From: Methylobacterium soli
GTDB taxonomy: Bacteria; Pseudomonadota; Alphaproteobacteria; Rhizobiales; Beijerinckiaceae
NCBI RefSeq assembly: GCF_008806385.1
Contig: NZ_VZZK01000011.1
Coordinates: 62,001 to 126,000, forward strand
Length of the DNA: 64,000 nucleotides
Direction: 5' to 3'
Below are positions 1 through 8,549 of this stretch, piece by piece; position 1 is the stretch's first letter; each line of letters opens with the position of its first letter. A program made the position numbers and the translations under genes. Under the pieces are notes generated by a model that saw nothing but the letters and a program-made list of their open reading frames with translations, made no database searches and was not told the origin of the DNA.

Positions 1-2119
1 TGCGCCGGACCGTGACGCGCCGGTTCTCCCGCGCGGCGTTCTGCGTGTTCACCTTCAGGTACTGCTCGCCATAGCCCTGCGTCGTCAGGTTCTCGGGCGG
101 CACCTGGAATTGCTGGGTCAGCACGGTCGCGACCGATTGCGCCCGGCGGTCCGAGAGGGACAGGTTGTCGATATCGGCCCCGACCGCGTCTGTGTAGCCC
201 TCGATCAGGAACACCTCCTGCGGGTTGGCGCGGATCGCCTGGTTGATCGCGGCCGCGATGGTGGAAAGCCGCGCCGCCTGATCCGGCGTCACCGTGAAGG
301 AGCCCGATTCGAAGTTGATCGTGTCGATGTCGACGCTGCGCATGCGGGCCCGCAATTGCGGGCTGTAGCGGACCTGATCGAGCGTGTAGCGCCGCTCGAT
401 CGGAACCACCGGAGGCGCCGACAGGGCCTCGTAGACGCTGCGCTCGTCCGCCCGGTCGTACTCCACGACGTAGCGCTCGCGCGGGATGCGGATATCGGGC
501 GGCGGCAGGGCGACCACGTCGTCGTAGATCGGGCGCGGCCGGCCGCCAGAGGCGTTGTCGATCAGCACCACCTCGCGCCCGTCGCGGAAGCGGCGCGAGC
601 GGCGCAGCAGCCGCCCGTCATCGTCCACCACGGTGACGATGACCTCGCCGCCGGGGCGCTGCAGGTAGGTGACGGTGTCGGCGCCCCGGCGCTCGCTGCG
701 ATAGGCGCCCCGGTCGAGATCGCGGAAGCGCTCGTTCTCGTCGTGGCGGATGAAGTAGCCGTCGCGGTCGCGCACGATGATGCGGCCGGGCTCGCGGATA
801 TAGGTGCGCCCGTCCTCATTGTACTCGCGCCGGTCCCGCCGGATCCGCTCGTAATCCCGAATATTGTCGTCGTCATCGCGAAAGCCGCCCGGAACGTAGC
901 CGGGGCGGCCGGGCGTGTTGAAGCCGCCTGCATCGCGCGGGCCGCGCTCGTCCCGGCCGCCGCGCTCGTCGGTCCGCCCGGCCGGCAAGCCGCCGGCCCC
1001 GGGCGGGGCGGCCTCCGGCGCCGGGACGGGCTGGCCGGGAACGCCCGGACGGGCATTCGGGGCGGCGCCCGGTGCGCTCCTGAGATTGCCGCCGGCGCCC
1101 GGAGGCGCGGCATCGGGCTGGACCGGACGGCCCGGAACGCCCGGCGCCGCGTTCGGGGCCTGGACGGGACGACCGGGCACGCCGGGTGCCGCGTTGGGAG
1201 CCAGGCCGGGCGCGGTGTTGGGTGGCGCGGCGCCGGGACGCGGCGCGTCGGAACTCGGCGCATCCGGGCGCGGCGCTCCGGCATCCGGCCGGACCGGGCG
1301 ACCGGGAATTCCTGGCGCGGCGTTGGGCGCCGTGCGTTCGGCGGGGGCGCCGCGCGGCTCGGGCGCACGCTGCGGCTCGGGCGCACGCTGCGGCTCGGGG
1401 GCGGCCTGCGGCGCGGGTGCACGCTGGGGCGTCGGCGCCGGGCGCTGGGCCGGCGAGGTGTCGCTGCCCGGCGCGCGCCGCTCGGGCGCGGCGGTATCGC
1501 GGCGCTCCTGTCCCGGCGCCTCGCGCCGATCGGGCGCGGCCCGCTCGGGGGTGGCGGGCCGTTCGGGGTTGCGGTCGCGGGCGGCCGGGCGCTCGTCGGG
1601 GTCTCGCCGGTCCGGACGCGCGGCGGGGGCGCGGTCCTCGCGCGGCTCCGGACGCTCTTGCCGCTCTTGCCGCGGCGCGGGCCGTTCGGGCGCACGCTCC
1701 GGGCGCGCCTCCGGCGCGCGGTCCTGGCGCGTCTCGGGCGCGCGTTCCGGGCGCGCTGCCGGCCGTTCCTCGCGGCGCTCCGGGGCCGCACGCTCCGGGC
1801 GCGGCTCGGGCCGGGCCGCGGGCGGGGCGGCGCGCTCGGATGCCGGGCCCCGTTCCGGGGCCGGCCGTTCCGGGGCCGCGCGCTCCGGGGCCGCCCGCTC
1901 CGGGCGTGCCCCGCGCGGGCCGTCGCCGCCGCCGCGCGGGCCCTCGCCGCCGCCGCGTGGACCTTCGCCACCACCACGCGGGCCCTCGCCGCCGGGGCCG
2001 CCCTGCGCCAAGAGGAGGGTGCCAGTGGCCATGTCCGCGGGGCGCGACAGGGTCGGGCCCGAGAGAAGCAGGCCGGGCAGCACGGTGCCGGTCAGGAGCA
2101 GCAGGCGGGTTGTCCGCAT
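1..2119 (-). CDS. OmpA-family outer-membrane protein with long Pro/Arg/Gly-rich region (3' end outside window)
   Basis: The reading frame starts with ATG at 2119 and a hydrophobic signal peptide (MRTTRLLLLTGTVLPG...) and stays open to base 1, so the C-terminus is missing. After the signal come three EGPRGGG repeats (about 1918-1995), then roughly 300 residues dominated by Pro, Arg, Ala and Glu with repeated APNAAPGVPGRPVQ-like blocks. A charged stretch follows, then a C-terminal OmpA-like peptidoglycan-binding domain. That domain is recognisable from FESGSFTVTPDQAARL, LIEGYTDAVGAD, NLSLSDRRAQSVA and TTQGYGEQYLKVNTQN. The likely role is anchoring the envelope to peptidoglycan, with the disordered region spanning the periplasm or exposed outside. 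Reverse-frame readings of this GC-rich region give long spurious arginine-rich ORFs. Assignment of the OmpA domain is firm; the physiological role is inferred. Confidence 0.85.
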   Translation of the reverse strand, partial: MRTTRLLLLTGTVLPGLLLSGPTLSRPADMATGTLLLAQGGPGGEGPRGGGEGPRGGGEGPRGGGDGPRGARPERAAPERAAPERPAPERGPASERAAPPAARPEPRPERAAPERREERPAARPERAPETRQDRAPEARPERAPERPAPRQERQERPEPREDRAPAARPDRRDPDERPAARDRNPERPATPERAAPDRREAPGQERRDTAAPERRAPGSDTSPAQRPAPTPQRAPAPQAAPEPQRAPEPQRAPEPRGAPAERTAPNAAPGIPGRPVRPDAGAPRPDAPSSDAPRPGAAPPNTAPGLAPNAAPGVPGRPVQAPNAAPGVPGRPVQPDAAPPGAGGNLRSAPGAAPNARPGVPGQPVPAPEAAPPGAGGLPAGRTDERGGRDERGPRDAGGFNTPGRPGYVPGGFRDDDDNIRDYERIRRDRREYNEDGRTYIREPGRIIVRDRDGYFIRHDENERFRDLDRGAYRSERRGADTVTYLQRPGGEVIVTVVDDDGRLLRRSRRFRDGREVVLIDNASGGRPRPIYDDVVALPPPDIRIPRERYVVEYDRADERSVYEALSAPPVVPIERRYTLDQVRYSPQLRARMRSVDIDTINFESGSFTVTPDQAARLSTIAAAINQAIRANPQEVFLIEGYTDAVGADIDNLSLSDRRAQSVATVLTQQFQVPPENLTTQGYGEQYLKVNTQNAARENRRVTVRR

Positions 2120-2349
2120 CAGGTCATGTCTCGCGTTCTGGGTCGGGGCGATCCCAACAGGATCGGGCCGATATGGTTCCAAAACGCCGGAGGTCAAATC
2201 GAGACGCGGACGATGCTGTGGCGCGACCTGGCTTTATTCACCGAGCTGCGTGCGAGAATTTCGGAGAGAGCCTGGACGTCCGTCGGCTCTACAATCCGGG
2301 CTTGCGGAGCATCTCCGGGCATGAACCGGCGCGGGCATCCCGCCCCGGT

Positions 2350-3351
2350 TCAGGGCGTCGCGGTGACGGGGCCCGGGAGGGTCGGGAGCTTCGGCACCGC
2401 GATCACGTTGGGGGCGATGATCCGGATCGCGGGCCGCTCGTCCTTGGCACCCGCGATGGCGGCGTCGGGGCTCAAGGGGGGCGCCTCCCCGGCGCGGCCG
2501 GCGGCATCCGCCGCGAGGCTGGCGGCGGTCTTGTCGGCGCGTCCCACGAGGGTCAGGCGCACCTTCGGGCGAGACAGGGCCTCGGCCTGCATCGGGGTCA
2601 CGAAGATGTCGCCCTTGTGCCGGACCAGCATGCTCTCGGCCTTGACCAGGGATTGGGCCCAGCTCTGCCCCTCGCGCTTGCAGGAGCAGTTCGGCACGAA
2701 GGTCTTCTGGAACTTGAAGGCGTTGGCCAGCGAGGCGTAGGAGCGGCTGCCCTTGAGGGTGGCGGCCGATTTCAGCGCGTCGTCGCCCCGGGGCATCGAG
2801 TAGGCGGCGGCCTCGGCGCCCGGGCAGAGGGCCTGGCACAATTCGTTGGCGCCCTCGCGCCCGTCGGGCAGGTTGTTCATCGGGAAATAGGCGCCGTCGC
2901 AGGTGCGCACGCAGATTACCTGAGACCCGCCGCGGGCATATTGGTCGGGGGTGCCGTCGGCGTTCTTCGGCTGGTCGGCGCAGGCGCTCGTCACCGCGGC
3001 CTGGAGCTGGCGGCGGCGCGCGGCGGCGACCTCGCCGTTCTCGGCCCCGTAGCCGGCATTGAGCGCGCGGATGCGCTGCTCGACGGCGCCGCATTGCGGC
3101 GGGCGGGTGTCGAAGAACAGGAACTTGCCGCCCTCGCAATTGAGGGTGCGGTAATAGGCTTCGAGCCGGGCGATCTCGCCCTGGAGCGCGCGGGCGACGC
3201 TCGCCCCGTCGCTCACATTGGCGAGCTCGGCGCGGTAGCGCTGGCAGGCGGAATTCGCCATCGCCTGCACCGCCCCGGCGCCCATGAGGGCGACGAGAGC
3301 GAGGGCAAGCACCCGGACGAGCCGATATGTCTGCGAACGGATCAGCGGCAT
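2350..3351 (-). CDS. DUF2865 domain-containing secreted protein
   Basis: 333 residues. The N-terminus is a signal peptide or membrane anchor (LVRVLALALVALMGAGAVQA). The body has the cysteine-rich pattern of DUF2865 proteins of Rhizobiales: CVRTCDGAYFPMNN, ELCQALCPGAEAAAYSMPRG, and FVPNCSCKREGQSWAQSL. The family's function is unknown; the conserved cysteine pairs and signal suggest an exported, disulfide-containing protein. It lies 230 bp upstream of the OmpA-like gene on the same strand and diverges from the CreA-like gene. The 149-bp divergent gap (3352-3500) contains an AT-rich patch near 3421-3440 that may hold promoters for both. The start at 3351 places the signal peptide directly at the N-terminus, so I keep it. 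Confidence 0.85.
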   Translation of the reverse strand: MPLIRSQTYRLVRVLALALVALMGAGAVQAMANSACQRYRAELANVSDGASVARALQGEIARLEAYYRTLNCEGGKFLFFDTRPPQCGAVEQRIRALNAGYGAENGEVAAARRRQLQAAVTSACADQPKNADGTPDQYARGGSQVICVRTCDGAYFPMNNLPDGREGANELCQALCPGAEAAAYSMPRGDDALKSAATLKGSRSYASLANAFKFQKTFVPNCSCKREGQSWAQSLVKAESMLVRHKGDIFVTPMQAEALSRPKVRLTLVGRADKTAASLAADAAGRAGEAPPLSPDAAIAGAKDERPAIRIIAPNVIAVPKLPTLPGPVTATP

Positions 3352-3500
3352 GGCTTTCGAGGCAACGGGCTGGAAGCTTGGCAGTTCCGGGCCGGCCGCG
3401 AACGGTCCGGAACGGCACGAACTTAACTTTTTTAAACCCCCTCGCTCCCGGGCGACAGCCCCACTACATGCGCGGCAGCTGTGTTGCGGGGAATGATCGG

Positions 3501-4043
3501 ATGATGTGGCTTCGGGGTCTCACAGGCGGCCGGGAGATGGCGCGCGCGGCCTTCCTGCTGGGGGCCGCGCTCGCGGCGCTCCCGGGCGCGGCGGCGGCGC
3601 AGGAGCCCGACCGCATCTTCGACAAATCGACGGTGTGGCGGCCGCTGACGCCCAACGACAAGCTCGTGGTCTACGGGATCGACGATCCGATCGTCGGGGG
3701 CGTCGCCTGCCACTACACCCAGCCCGAGAAGGGCGGCATCAAGGGCACCCTCGGCCTGGCCGAGGACGTCTCCGACATCTCGCTCGCCTGCCGGCAGGTC
3801 GGCCCGGTGCAGTTCAAGGGCAAGTTCGGGCAGGGCGAGGTCGTGTTCAGCGAGCGGCGCTCACTGATCTTCAAGTCGATGCAGATCGTGCGCGGCTGTG
3901 ACGCCAAGCGCAACACGCTGATCTACATGGTCTATTCGGACAAGGTGATCCAGGGCTCGCCCAAGAACTCGACCTCGACGGTGCCGTTGATGCCCTGGGG
4001 CACCGAGGCTCCGCCGAAATGCGCCGACTTCCTCAAGGGCTGA
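3501..4043 (+). CDS. creA: CreA family protein (periplasmic, unknown function)
   Basis: About 180 residues from the ATG at 3501; a second in-frame ATG at 3537 (MARAAFLLGAALAALPGAAAAQ) also gives a clean signal peptide. After cleavage the mature protein has CreA-family features: GIDDPIVGGVACHYTQPEKGG near its start, ISLACRQVGP, a central SLIFKSMQIVRGCDAKRNTLIYMVYSDK, and a short C-terminal TVPLMPWG. CreA proteins are widespread in proteobacteria, exported, and without an established activity. A longer reading from 3327 would overlap the start of the divergent DUF2865 gene and lacks a signal peptide, so it is not favoured. Family assignment is good; the exact start between 3501 and 3537 is open. 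Confidence 0.85.
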   Translation: MMWLRGLTGGREMARAAFLLGAALAALPGAAAAQEPDRIFDKSTVWRPLTPNDKLVVYGIDDPIVGGVACHYTQPEKGGIKGTLGLAEDVSDISLACRQVGPVQFKGKFGQGEVVFSERRSLIFKSMQIVRGCDAKRNTLIYMVYSDKVIQGSPKNSTSTVPLMPWGTEAPPKCADFLKG

Positions 4044-4056
4044 TCCGGGCGCAAAC

Positions 4057-4407
4057 CTAGTCGCGGCAGGTGATTCGGATCGGGCGCTCGTCGAGCTTCG
4101 GGGCCGGGGCGGCCTCGATGGCGCCGGTATACTCGTCGGCCGCCGCGATGCCGTAGGAGCCGGCCGAGGCGAATCCTTGCGATTCGCACCAGGCATTGGC
4201 GACGACCTGGCCGCACTCGCTCTTGCCGTCGCTGAGGCAGTCGCCGACGCCGTAGCCCTCGCTCGAGGGGATCAAAAAGGTCTTCTCGACCTGGGCTGGG
4301 GCGTGCGCCGGGGTCTCTCCGTCCGGGCCCGCGAGGGCCGTGTGCGCCAGGGAGGAGATCAGGACTGCGCTGAACAGGGCGCCGAGGCCGAGAGCCGAGC
4401 GTCGCAT
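4057..4407 (-). CDS. Small secreted hypothetical protein
   Basis: 116 residues with a clear signal peptide (SALGLGALFSAVLISSLAHTALA) followed by a short mature domain containing four cysteines (VGDCLSDGKSECGQ, AWCESQG, RITCRD), compatible with two disulfides. I recognise no characterised family. It converges with the CreA-like gene (13 bp between stops) and its start faces cysS across a 230-bp gap (4408-4637) in which I see no other gene. The signal peptide right at the ATG supports the chosen start. Likely periplasmic; function unknown. Confidence 0.7.
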   Translation of the reverse strand: MRRSALGLGALFSAVLISSLAHTALAGPDGETPAHAPAQVEKTFLIPSSEGYGVGDCLSDGKSECGQVVANAWCESQGFASAGSYGIAAADEYTGAIEAAPAPKLDERPIRITCRD

Positions 4408-4637
4408 GAAAAATTCCTCGTCACGGGGAAGTCCGGTTGGGCCGAAGTTCCGACGGGTGGGTAAACAAAAGCTTTAGACGGTCGTCCGTTTTCGGCGCGA
4501 TCGGCGGGGCCTTCGCCCGCCGTCGTTCTCGAAATGCTCACCGTTTTGGGTTAGCGCAGGTCAGCCGCCGGGGCCGTCGCCTTCGCGCAACACGGCCGGG
4601 AGACCCGTCGGCGGCGTCAGGGACGAGAGTTGGTTTC

Positions 4638-6020
4638 ATGGCCCCGTTGTTGCGGCTCTACAACACGCTGACCCGCGAGAAGGCGCCCTTCGCGCCGATC
4701 GATCCGTCGAACGTGCGCCTCTATGCCTGCGGGCCGACGGTCTACGACGCCGCCCATATCGGCAATGCCCGGCCGATCATCGTGTTCGACCTGCTGTTCC
4801 GGCTGCTGCGCCAGCTCTACGGCGCGGACCACGTCACCTATGCCCGCAACGTCACGGACGTGGACGACAAGATCAACGCCCGGGCGGCCGAGCGCGGCAT
4901 CTCGATCCGCGAGCTCACCGACGGGACCCTCCGGGCCTTCCACGACGACATCCGGGCGCTCGGCGTGCTGATGCCCGAGGACGTCAACAGTCCGGGCGCC
5001 CCCCCGCGCTTCATCGAGCCCCGCGCCACCGACCACATCTTGGAGATGGTCGCCCTGATCGAGCGTCTGGTGGCCAACGGCCACGCCTACGTGGCGGAGG
5101 GGCACGTGCTGTTCGACGTGCCGGCGATGCGAGATTACGGCGCGCTCTCGAAGCGGCCCCTCGACGAGATGGAGGCCGGCGCCCGCGTCGAGGTCGCGCC
5201 CTACAAGCGCTCGCCCCTCGACTTCGTCCTGTGGAAGCCCTCCAAGCCCGGCGAGCCGTCCTGGCCCTCCCCCGCGGGCATCCCCGTCCCGGGGCGCCCG
5301 GGCTGGCACATCGAGTGCTCGGCGATGTCGTGGAAGCATCTCGGCGAGACCTTCGACATCCACGCGGGCGGCATCGACCTGATCTTTCCCCACCACGAGA
5401 ACGAGGTGGCGCAGTCGCGCTGCTGCTTCGGCACGCCCGTGATGGCCAATGTCTGGCTGCATAACGGCTTCCTCCAGGTGGAGGGGGAGAAGATGTCGAA
5501 ATCGCTCGGCAACTTCGTCACCATCCGGGAGGTCCTGAATGACTGGCCGGGCGAGGTGGCGCGGCTCGCGATGCTGCGTACCCATTACCGCCAGCCGATC
5601 GACTGGACCCTGCGGAGCCTCGAGGAGGCGAGCCGGACCCTCGACCGCTGGTATGCCGCCATCGGCGACATGCCGGGCGGCGGGGAGGTGCCGGAGGCGG
5701 TCCTCGAACCCCTCCTCGACGACCTCAACACCGCGGCGGCGCTCGCAGAGCTGCACCGGCTCGACGACCCGGCCCGGCTGAAGGCCGGCGCCGGCCTGTT
5801 CGGCCTCCTCGCGCGGACGCGTTCCGAGCGGGACGCCGCCACGGTCGCGGCCTCGGGCGTCGATGTCGGGGCGATCGAGGGGCTGATCGCGGCGCGCCGC
5901 GCGGCGCGGGCCGCCAAGGACTGGGCGGAATCCGACCGCGTCCGCGACGCGCTCGCGGCGATGGGCGTCACCGTGAAGGACAACAAGGACGGGACGACGA
6001 GCTGGAGCGTGGCGGGCTAG
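4638..6020 (+). CDS. cysS: Cysteinyl-tRNA synthetase
   Basis: 460 residues, normal length for CysRS. It charges tRNA-Cys in the cytoplasm. The class I signature is complete: the HIGH-type motif in [13 protein letters not shown] with the preceding zinc-site cysteine in YACGPTVYD, the zinc and binding region [20 protein letters not shown] followed by [14 protein letters not shown], and the KMSKS loop in [11 protein letters not shown]. The ATG at 4638 begins directly with the expected [12 protein letters not shown]-terminus; upstream in-frame codons encode low-complexity sequence and are excluded. It is followed by a convergent DAHP synthase gene, with a perfect 10-bp hairpin between them. Confidence 0.97.
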   Translation: MAPLLRLYNTLTREKAPFAPIDPSNVRLYACGPTVYDAAHIGNARPIIVFDLLFRLLRQLYGADHVTYARNVTDVDDKINARAAERGISIRELTDGTLRAFHDDIRALGVLMPEDVNSPGAPPRFIEPRATDHILEMVALIERLVANGHAYVAEGHVLFDVPAMRDYGALSKRPLDEMEAGARVEVAPYKRSPLDFVLWKPSKPGEPSWPSPAGIPVPGRPGWHIECSAMSWKHLGETFDIHAGGIDLIFPHHENEVAQSRCCFGTPVMANVWLHNGFLQVEGEKMSKSLGNFVTIREVLNDWPGEVARLAMLRTHYRQPIDWTLRSLEEASRTLDRWYAAIGDMPGGGEVPEAVLEPLLDDLNTAAALAELHRLDDPARLKAGAGLFGLLARTRSERDAATVAASGVDVGAIEGLIAARRAARAAKDWAESDRVRDALAAMGVTVKDNKDGTTSWSVAG

Positions 6021-6070
6021 GATCGCGCCCCGCCGCTCGGGCCCGAAGCCCCCCAAGTGGGGCGCGGTCG

Positions 6071-6103
6071 ACCTCCGGGACGGGCCGAGCCCATCCCGGA
6101 GGT
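6071..6103. terminator. Hairpin between convergent cysS and aroG (possible bidirectional terminator)
   Basis: Perfect 10-bp inverted repeat ACCTCCGGGA / TCCCGGAGGT with a 13-nt loop, located between the two convergent stop codons. There is no clear T-tract on either side, so intrinsic termination is only suggested by position; Rho-assisted termination or RNA 3'-end protection is equally possible. Confidence 0.4.
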
Positions 6104-6110
6104 GCCGGTC

Positions 6111-7499
6111 TCACTCCGCCGCGTCGAGGCGCGGGCGCTCGATCTCGGCCTGCTCGCGCTTGACGAGCTCCGCCGTCAGGAAGGCCACTTCCAGCGCCTG
6201 CTCCGCGTTGAGGCGCGGGTCGCAATAGGTGTGGTAGCGGTCCTGCAGGTCGTCCGCCGTGAGCGCGCGGGCGCCGCCGGTGCATTCGGTGACGTCCTTC
6301 CCGGTCATCTCGAGATGCAGGCCGCCCGCCACCGTGCCTTCCGACCGGTGGATGTCGAAGAAGCTCTCGATCTCCTGCATCACGCGCTCGAACGGGCGCG
6401 TCTTGTAGCGCCCCGCCGCGACGGTGTTGCCGTGCATCGGGTCGCAGGCCCACACGACGGAGCGCCCCTCGCGCTCCACCACCCGGATCAGATTCGGCAG
6501 GTGATCCCCGACCTTGTCGGCGCCGAAGCGGCAGATCAGGGTCAGGCGGCCGGCCTCATCCTCGGGGTTCAGCGCGTCGATGAGGCGGATCAGCCCCTCG
6601 GCGGTCATCGAGGGCCCGCATTTCAAGCCGATCGGGTTCTTGATGCCCCGGGCGTACTCGATATGCGCGTGGTCGGCCTGGCGCGTGCGGTCGCCCACCC
6701 AGAGCATGTGCCCGGAGGTGGCGTACCAGTCGCCGCTCGTCGAATCGACGCGGGTCAGCGCCTCCTCGTAGCCAAGCAGCAGGGCCTCGTGGCTGGTGTA
6801 GAAATCGGTGGTGCGGACCTCCTGGTGCGTCTCGGGATTGATCCCGATGGCGCGCATGAAGTTCAGCGCCTCCGTCATCCGCTCGGCGCAATCGGCGTAG
6901 CGCGAGGATTGCGGCGAATCCTTCACGAAGCCGAGCATCCAGCGGTGCGAGTTCTCGAGATTCGCGTAGCCGCCCTGCGCGAAGGCGCGCAGCAGGTTCA
7001 GCGTCGCGGCCGATTGCCGGTAGGCTTCGAGCTGGCGGCGCGGATCGGGGATGCGGGCCTCGTCCGTGAAGGTCAGCCCGTTGACGATGTCGCCGCGGTA
7101 GCTCGGCAGCGAGACCCCGTCCATCGTCTCGGTGGGCGAGGAGCGCGGCTTGGCGAACTGCCCCGCGATGCGGCCGACCTTCACCACGGGCGAGCCGCCC
7201 GCGAAGGTGAGGACCAGCGCCATCTGCAGGAAGACGCGGAAGAAATCCCGGATGTTGTCGGCGGAATGCTCGTCGAAGCTCTCGGCGCAATCGCCGCCCT
7301 GGAGAAGGAACGCCTCGCCGGCCGCGACCTTGGCGAGGCTCTTCTTCAGCTTGCGCGCCTCGCCTGCAAAAACGAGGGGCGGAAACGAGGCGAGCTGCGA
7401 CTCGACCGCTTCGAGCGCGGCGGTGTCCGGATACTGGGGCACCTGCTGGATCGGCAGGTTCCGCCACGTCTTCGGTGTCCAACGCTCACCCATGACCAA
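6111..7499 (-). CDS. aroG: Class II 3-deoxy-7-phosphoheptulonate synthase (DAHP synthase)
   Basis: 462 residues, typical of the plant-like class II enzymes. It condenses phosphoenolpyruvate and erythrose-4-phosphate, the first step of the shikimate pathway. Family hallmarks are visible: [19 protein letters not shown] at the N-terminus, [63 protein letters not shown], and [16 protein letters not shown] near the C-terminus. Two starts are possible, the listed ATG (MVMGERW) and the ATG two codons later. The 5' region (7500-7560) has a GC-rich hairpin and a TATAAG-like box on the minus strand, which may be the promoter. The gene symbol for class II enzymes varies (aroG, aroF or aroH). Confidence 0.95.
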   Translation of the reverse strand: MVMGERWTPKTWRNLPIQQVPQYPDTAALEAVESQLASFPPLVFAGEARKLKKSLAKVAAGEAFLLQGGDCAESFDEHSADNIRDFFRVFLQMALVLTFAGGSPVVKVGRIAGQFAKPRSSPTETMDGVSLPSYRGDIVNGLTFTDEARIPDPRRQLEAYRQSAATLNLLRAFAQGGYANLENSHRWMLGFVKDSPQSSRYADCAERMTEALNFMRAIGINPETHQEVRTTDFYTSHEALLLGYEEALTRVDSTSGDWYATSGHMLWVGDRTRQADHAHIEYARGIKNPIGLKCGPSMTAEGLIRLIDALNPEDEAGRLTLICRFGADKVGDHLPNLIRVVEREGRSVVWACDPMHGNTVAAGRYKTRPFERVMQEIESFFDIHRSEGTVAGGLHLEMTGKDVTECTGGARALTADDLQDRYHTYCDPRLNAEQALEVAFLTAELVKREQAEIERPRLDAAE

Positions 7500-7724
7500 C
7501 TCCCGTACACCTCTCGGCGGGCTTCGCGCGGGAGATCCCGCGCGGAAAGCGCGGCTTATACGGGGGATTGCGCGCGGATGCGAGGGGTTATCAGGTTACG
7601 GCGCGCAGGGCCGCTATCGCGGCGCGATATGGCTTCGCGGCCTTGTCACCGCCGTCCTAGTGCTGTTCCCGATCGCGTTGCAACGGGATTGTCGGCCGCG
7701 CCTGTGCCGAAGCGGGCGCGGATC

Positions 7725-7746
7725 CCCTCTCCCGTGCGGGAGAGGG
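7725..7746. repeat. Intergenic palindrome copy 1
   Basis: Perfect palindromic arms CCCTCTCCC and GGGAGAGGG around GTGC, followed by CAGGGTGAGGG. Its tail lies to the right, so it is inverted relative to copies 2 and 3. Confidence 0.75.
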
Positions 7747-7851
7747 ACAGGGTGAGGGTCGAGACCTTTCAGAACGAGGTGCGCCCGATCGGCGCCCAGC
7801 CGGCGATACGACCGCATGCTCCATCCTGAAGGCGCTCATCCCTCACCCCAA

Positions 7852-7873
7852 CCCTCTCCCGCACGGGAGAGGG
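7852..7873. repeat. Intergenic palindrome copy 2
   Basis: Same 9-bp arms around GCAC, preceded by the tail CCCTCACCCCAA starting at 7840. A degenerate copy (CTCTCCCGTCCGGGAGTGG) lies at about 7943-7960. Confidence 0.75.
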
Positions 7874-8029
7874 GGCCGGTCGTGGCACCGGCGCCCATTC
7901 CGACACCCCGTCCCGCATCGCTGCCGATGGCGCGCCCCCCACCTCTCCCGTCCGGGAGTGGTCGAATCCGCGATAGCGGAACGGGTGAGGGGTGCGACTT
8001 CTCCGGACAGCGCGCACCCCTCACCCCAA

Positions 8030-8051
8030 CCCTCTCCCGCACGGGAGAGGG
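8030..8051. repeat. Intergenic palindrome copy 3
   Basis: Same 9-bp arms around GCAC, preceded by CCCTCACCCCAA; essentially identical over more than 30 bp to copy 2 at 7840-7873. Confidence 0.75.
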
Positions 8052-8183
8052 GGGCCGTCGCGCCGAACCGGACCGGGGCTGCCTATTTTTCAGCCCGTTG
8101 CAACGCGATCGGGCGCGGCTCTAGCGCCGCTGTTCTGGCTCGGCGAACCCGGTGCGGCTCGGCAAGCCCCGGATTCCGGGACT

Positions 8184-8483
8184 TCAGCCCGTCTCCCCGT
8201 CCTCGACCTCGATCCCGTGCTCGGCCAGGATCCAGAAGATGGCTTCGAGATCCTCCGCCGAGACGTCGCGCGGCGGCAGGGCCTCTTCCAGATCCTCGTA
8301 GGTGAGGCAGCGGCTACTCTGCGCCTCGGCCTTGGCGAGGAGCTGGTCGATGGCGCGGCGAATGTCGGCCGCGAGGGCGTCGTGGCTCGGCAGGCGGTAG
8401 CTGTAGGCCGGACGCAGGGCGTCGGCCAGCATCCCGTCGATGATCGCCTGCCGCTTCGCGTGCGCTTCGTCTCGCTTGCCCAT
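8184..8483 (-). CDS. Stand-alone protein resembling sigma-70 region 1.1
   Basis: 99 residues. The second half (LTYEDLEEALPPRDVSAEDLEAIFWILAEHGIEVEDGE) reads like region 1.1 of primary sigma factors, where a short helical domain with a 'LP..xVS.EDLE.I...L.E.GI.V.E' pattern masks the DNA-binding regions. No regions 2-4 follow; the ORF ends directly after this domain. The N-terminal 50 residues are helical and charged. It lies 66 bp downstream of glutathione reductase on the same strand. A role as a small anti-sigma-like or polymerase-binding protein is possible but only inferred; the resemblance is by eye. Confidence 0.65.
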   Translation of the reverse strand: MGKRDEAHAKRQAIIDGMLADALRPAYSYRLPSHDALAADIRRAIDQLLAKAEAQSSRCLTYEDLEEALPPRDVSAEDLEAIFWILAEHGIEVEDGETG

Positions 8484-8549
8484 GCGCCTGATATGGCTCG
8501 GCGGCGCCCGCCGTCGAGACCCCTCTTCGCCGCTCTCCGCCGCCCCGGC

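Larger units (their letters stand above)
7668..8113. repeat. Composite intergenic repeat bounded by 20-bp inverted repeats
   Basis: This is the main content of the 684-bp gene-free stretch 7500-8183. An exact 20-bp inverted repeat bounds it: CCCGATCGCGTTGCAACGGG at 7668-7687 and its reverse complement at 8094-8113. The similarity extends outward weakly (CTAGTGC versus CTAGAGC). Inside are three good copies and one degenerate copy of a GC-rich palindrome (CCCTCTCCC-N4-GGGAGAGGG), associated with CCCTCACCCC tails in opposite orientations. No convincing ORF is present. It resembles REP/BIME-like or MITE-like intergenic repeats; no transposase is present and no target duplication is obvious. Confidence 0.75.

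Noticed and set aside
562..1977. Long arginine/proline-rich frames on both strands near 0.6-3.4 kb
   Set aside because: They overlap the OmpA-like and DUF2865 genes in other frames, lack recognisable domains, and their composition (R, P, A, S, G) is what alternate frames of GC-rich DNA produce.
7500..8183. CRISPR array or tandem repeat in the aroG upstream gap
   Set aside because: Repeat copies are few, irregularly spaced, palindromic and in mixed orientation, without unique equal-length spacers.
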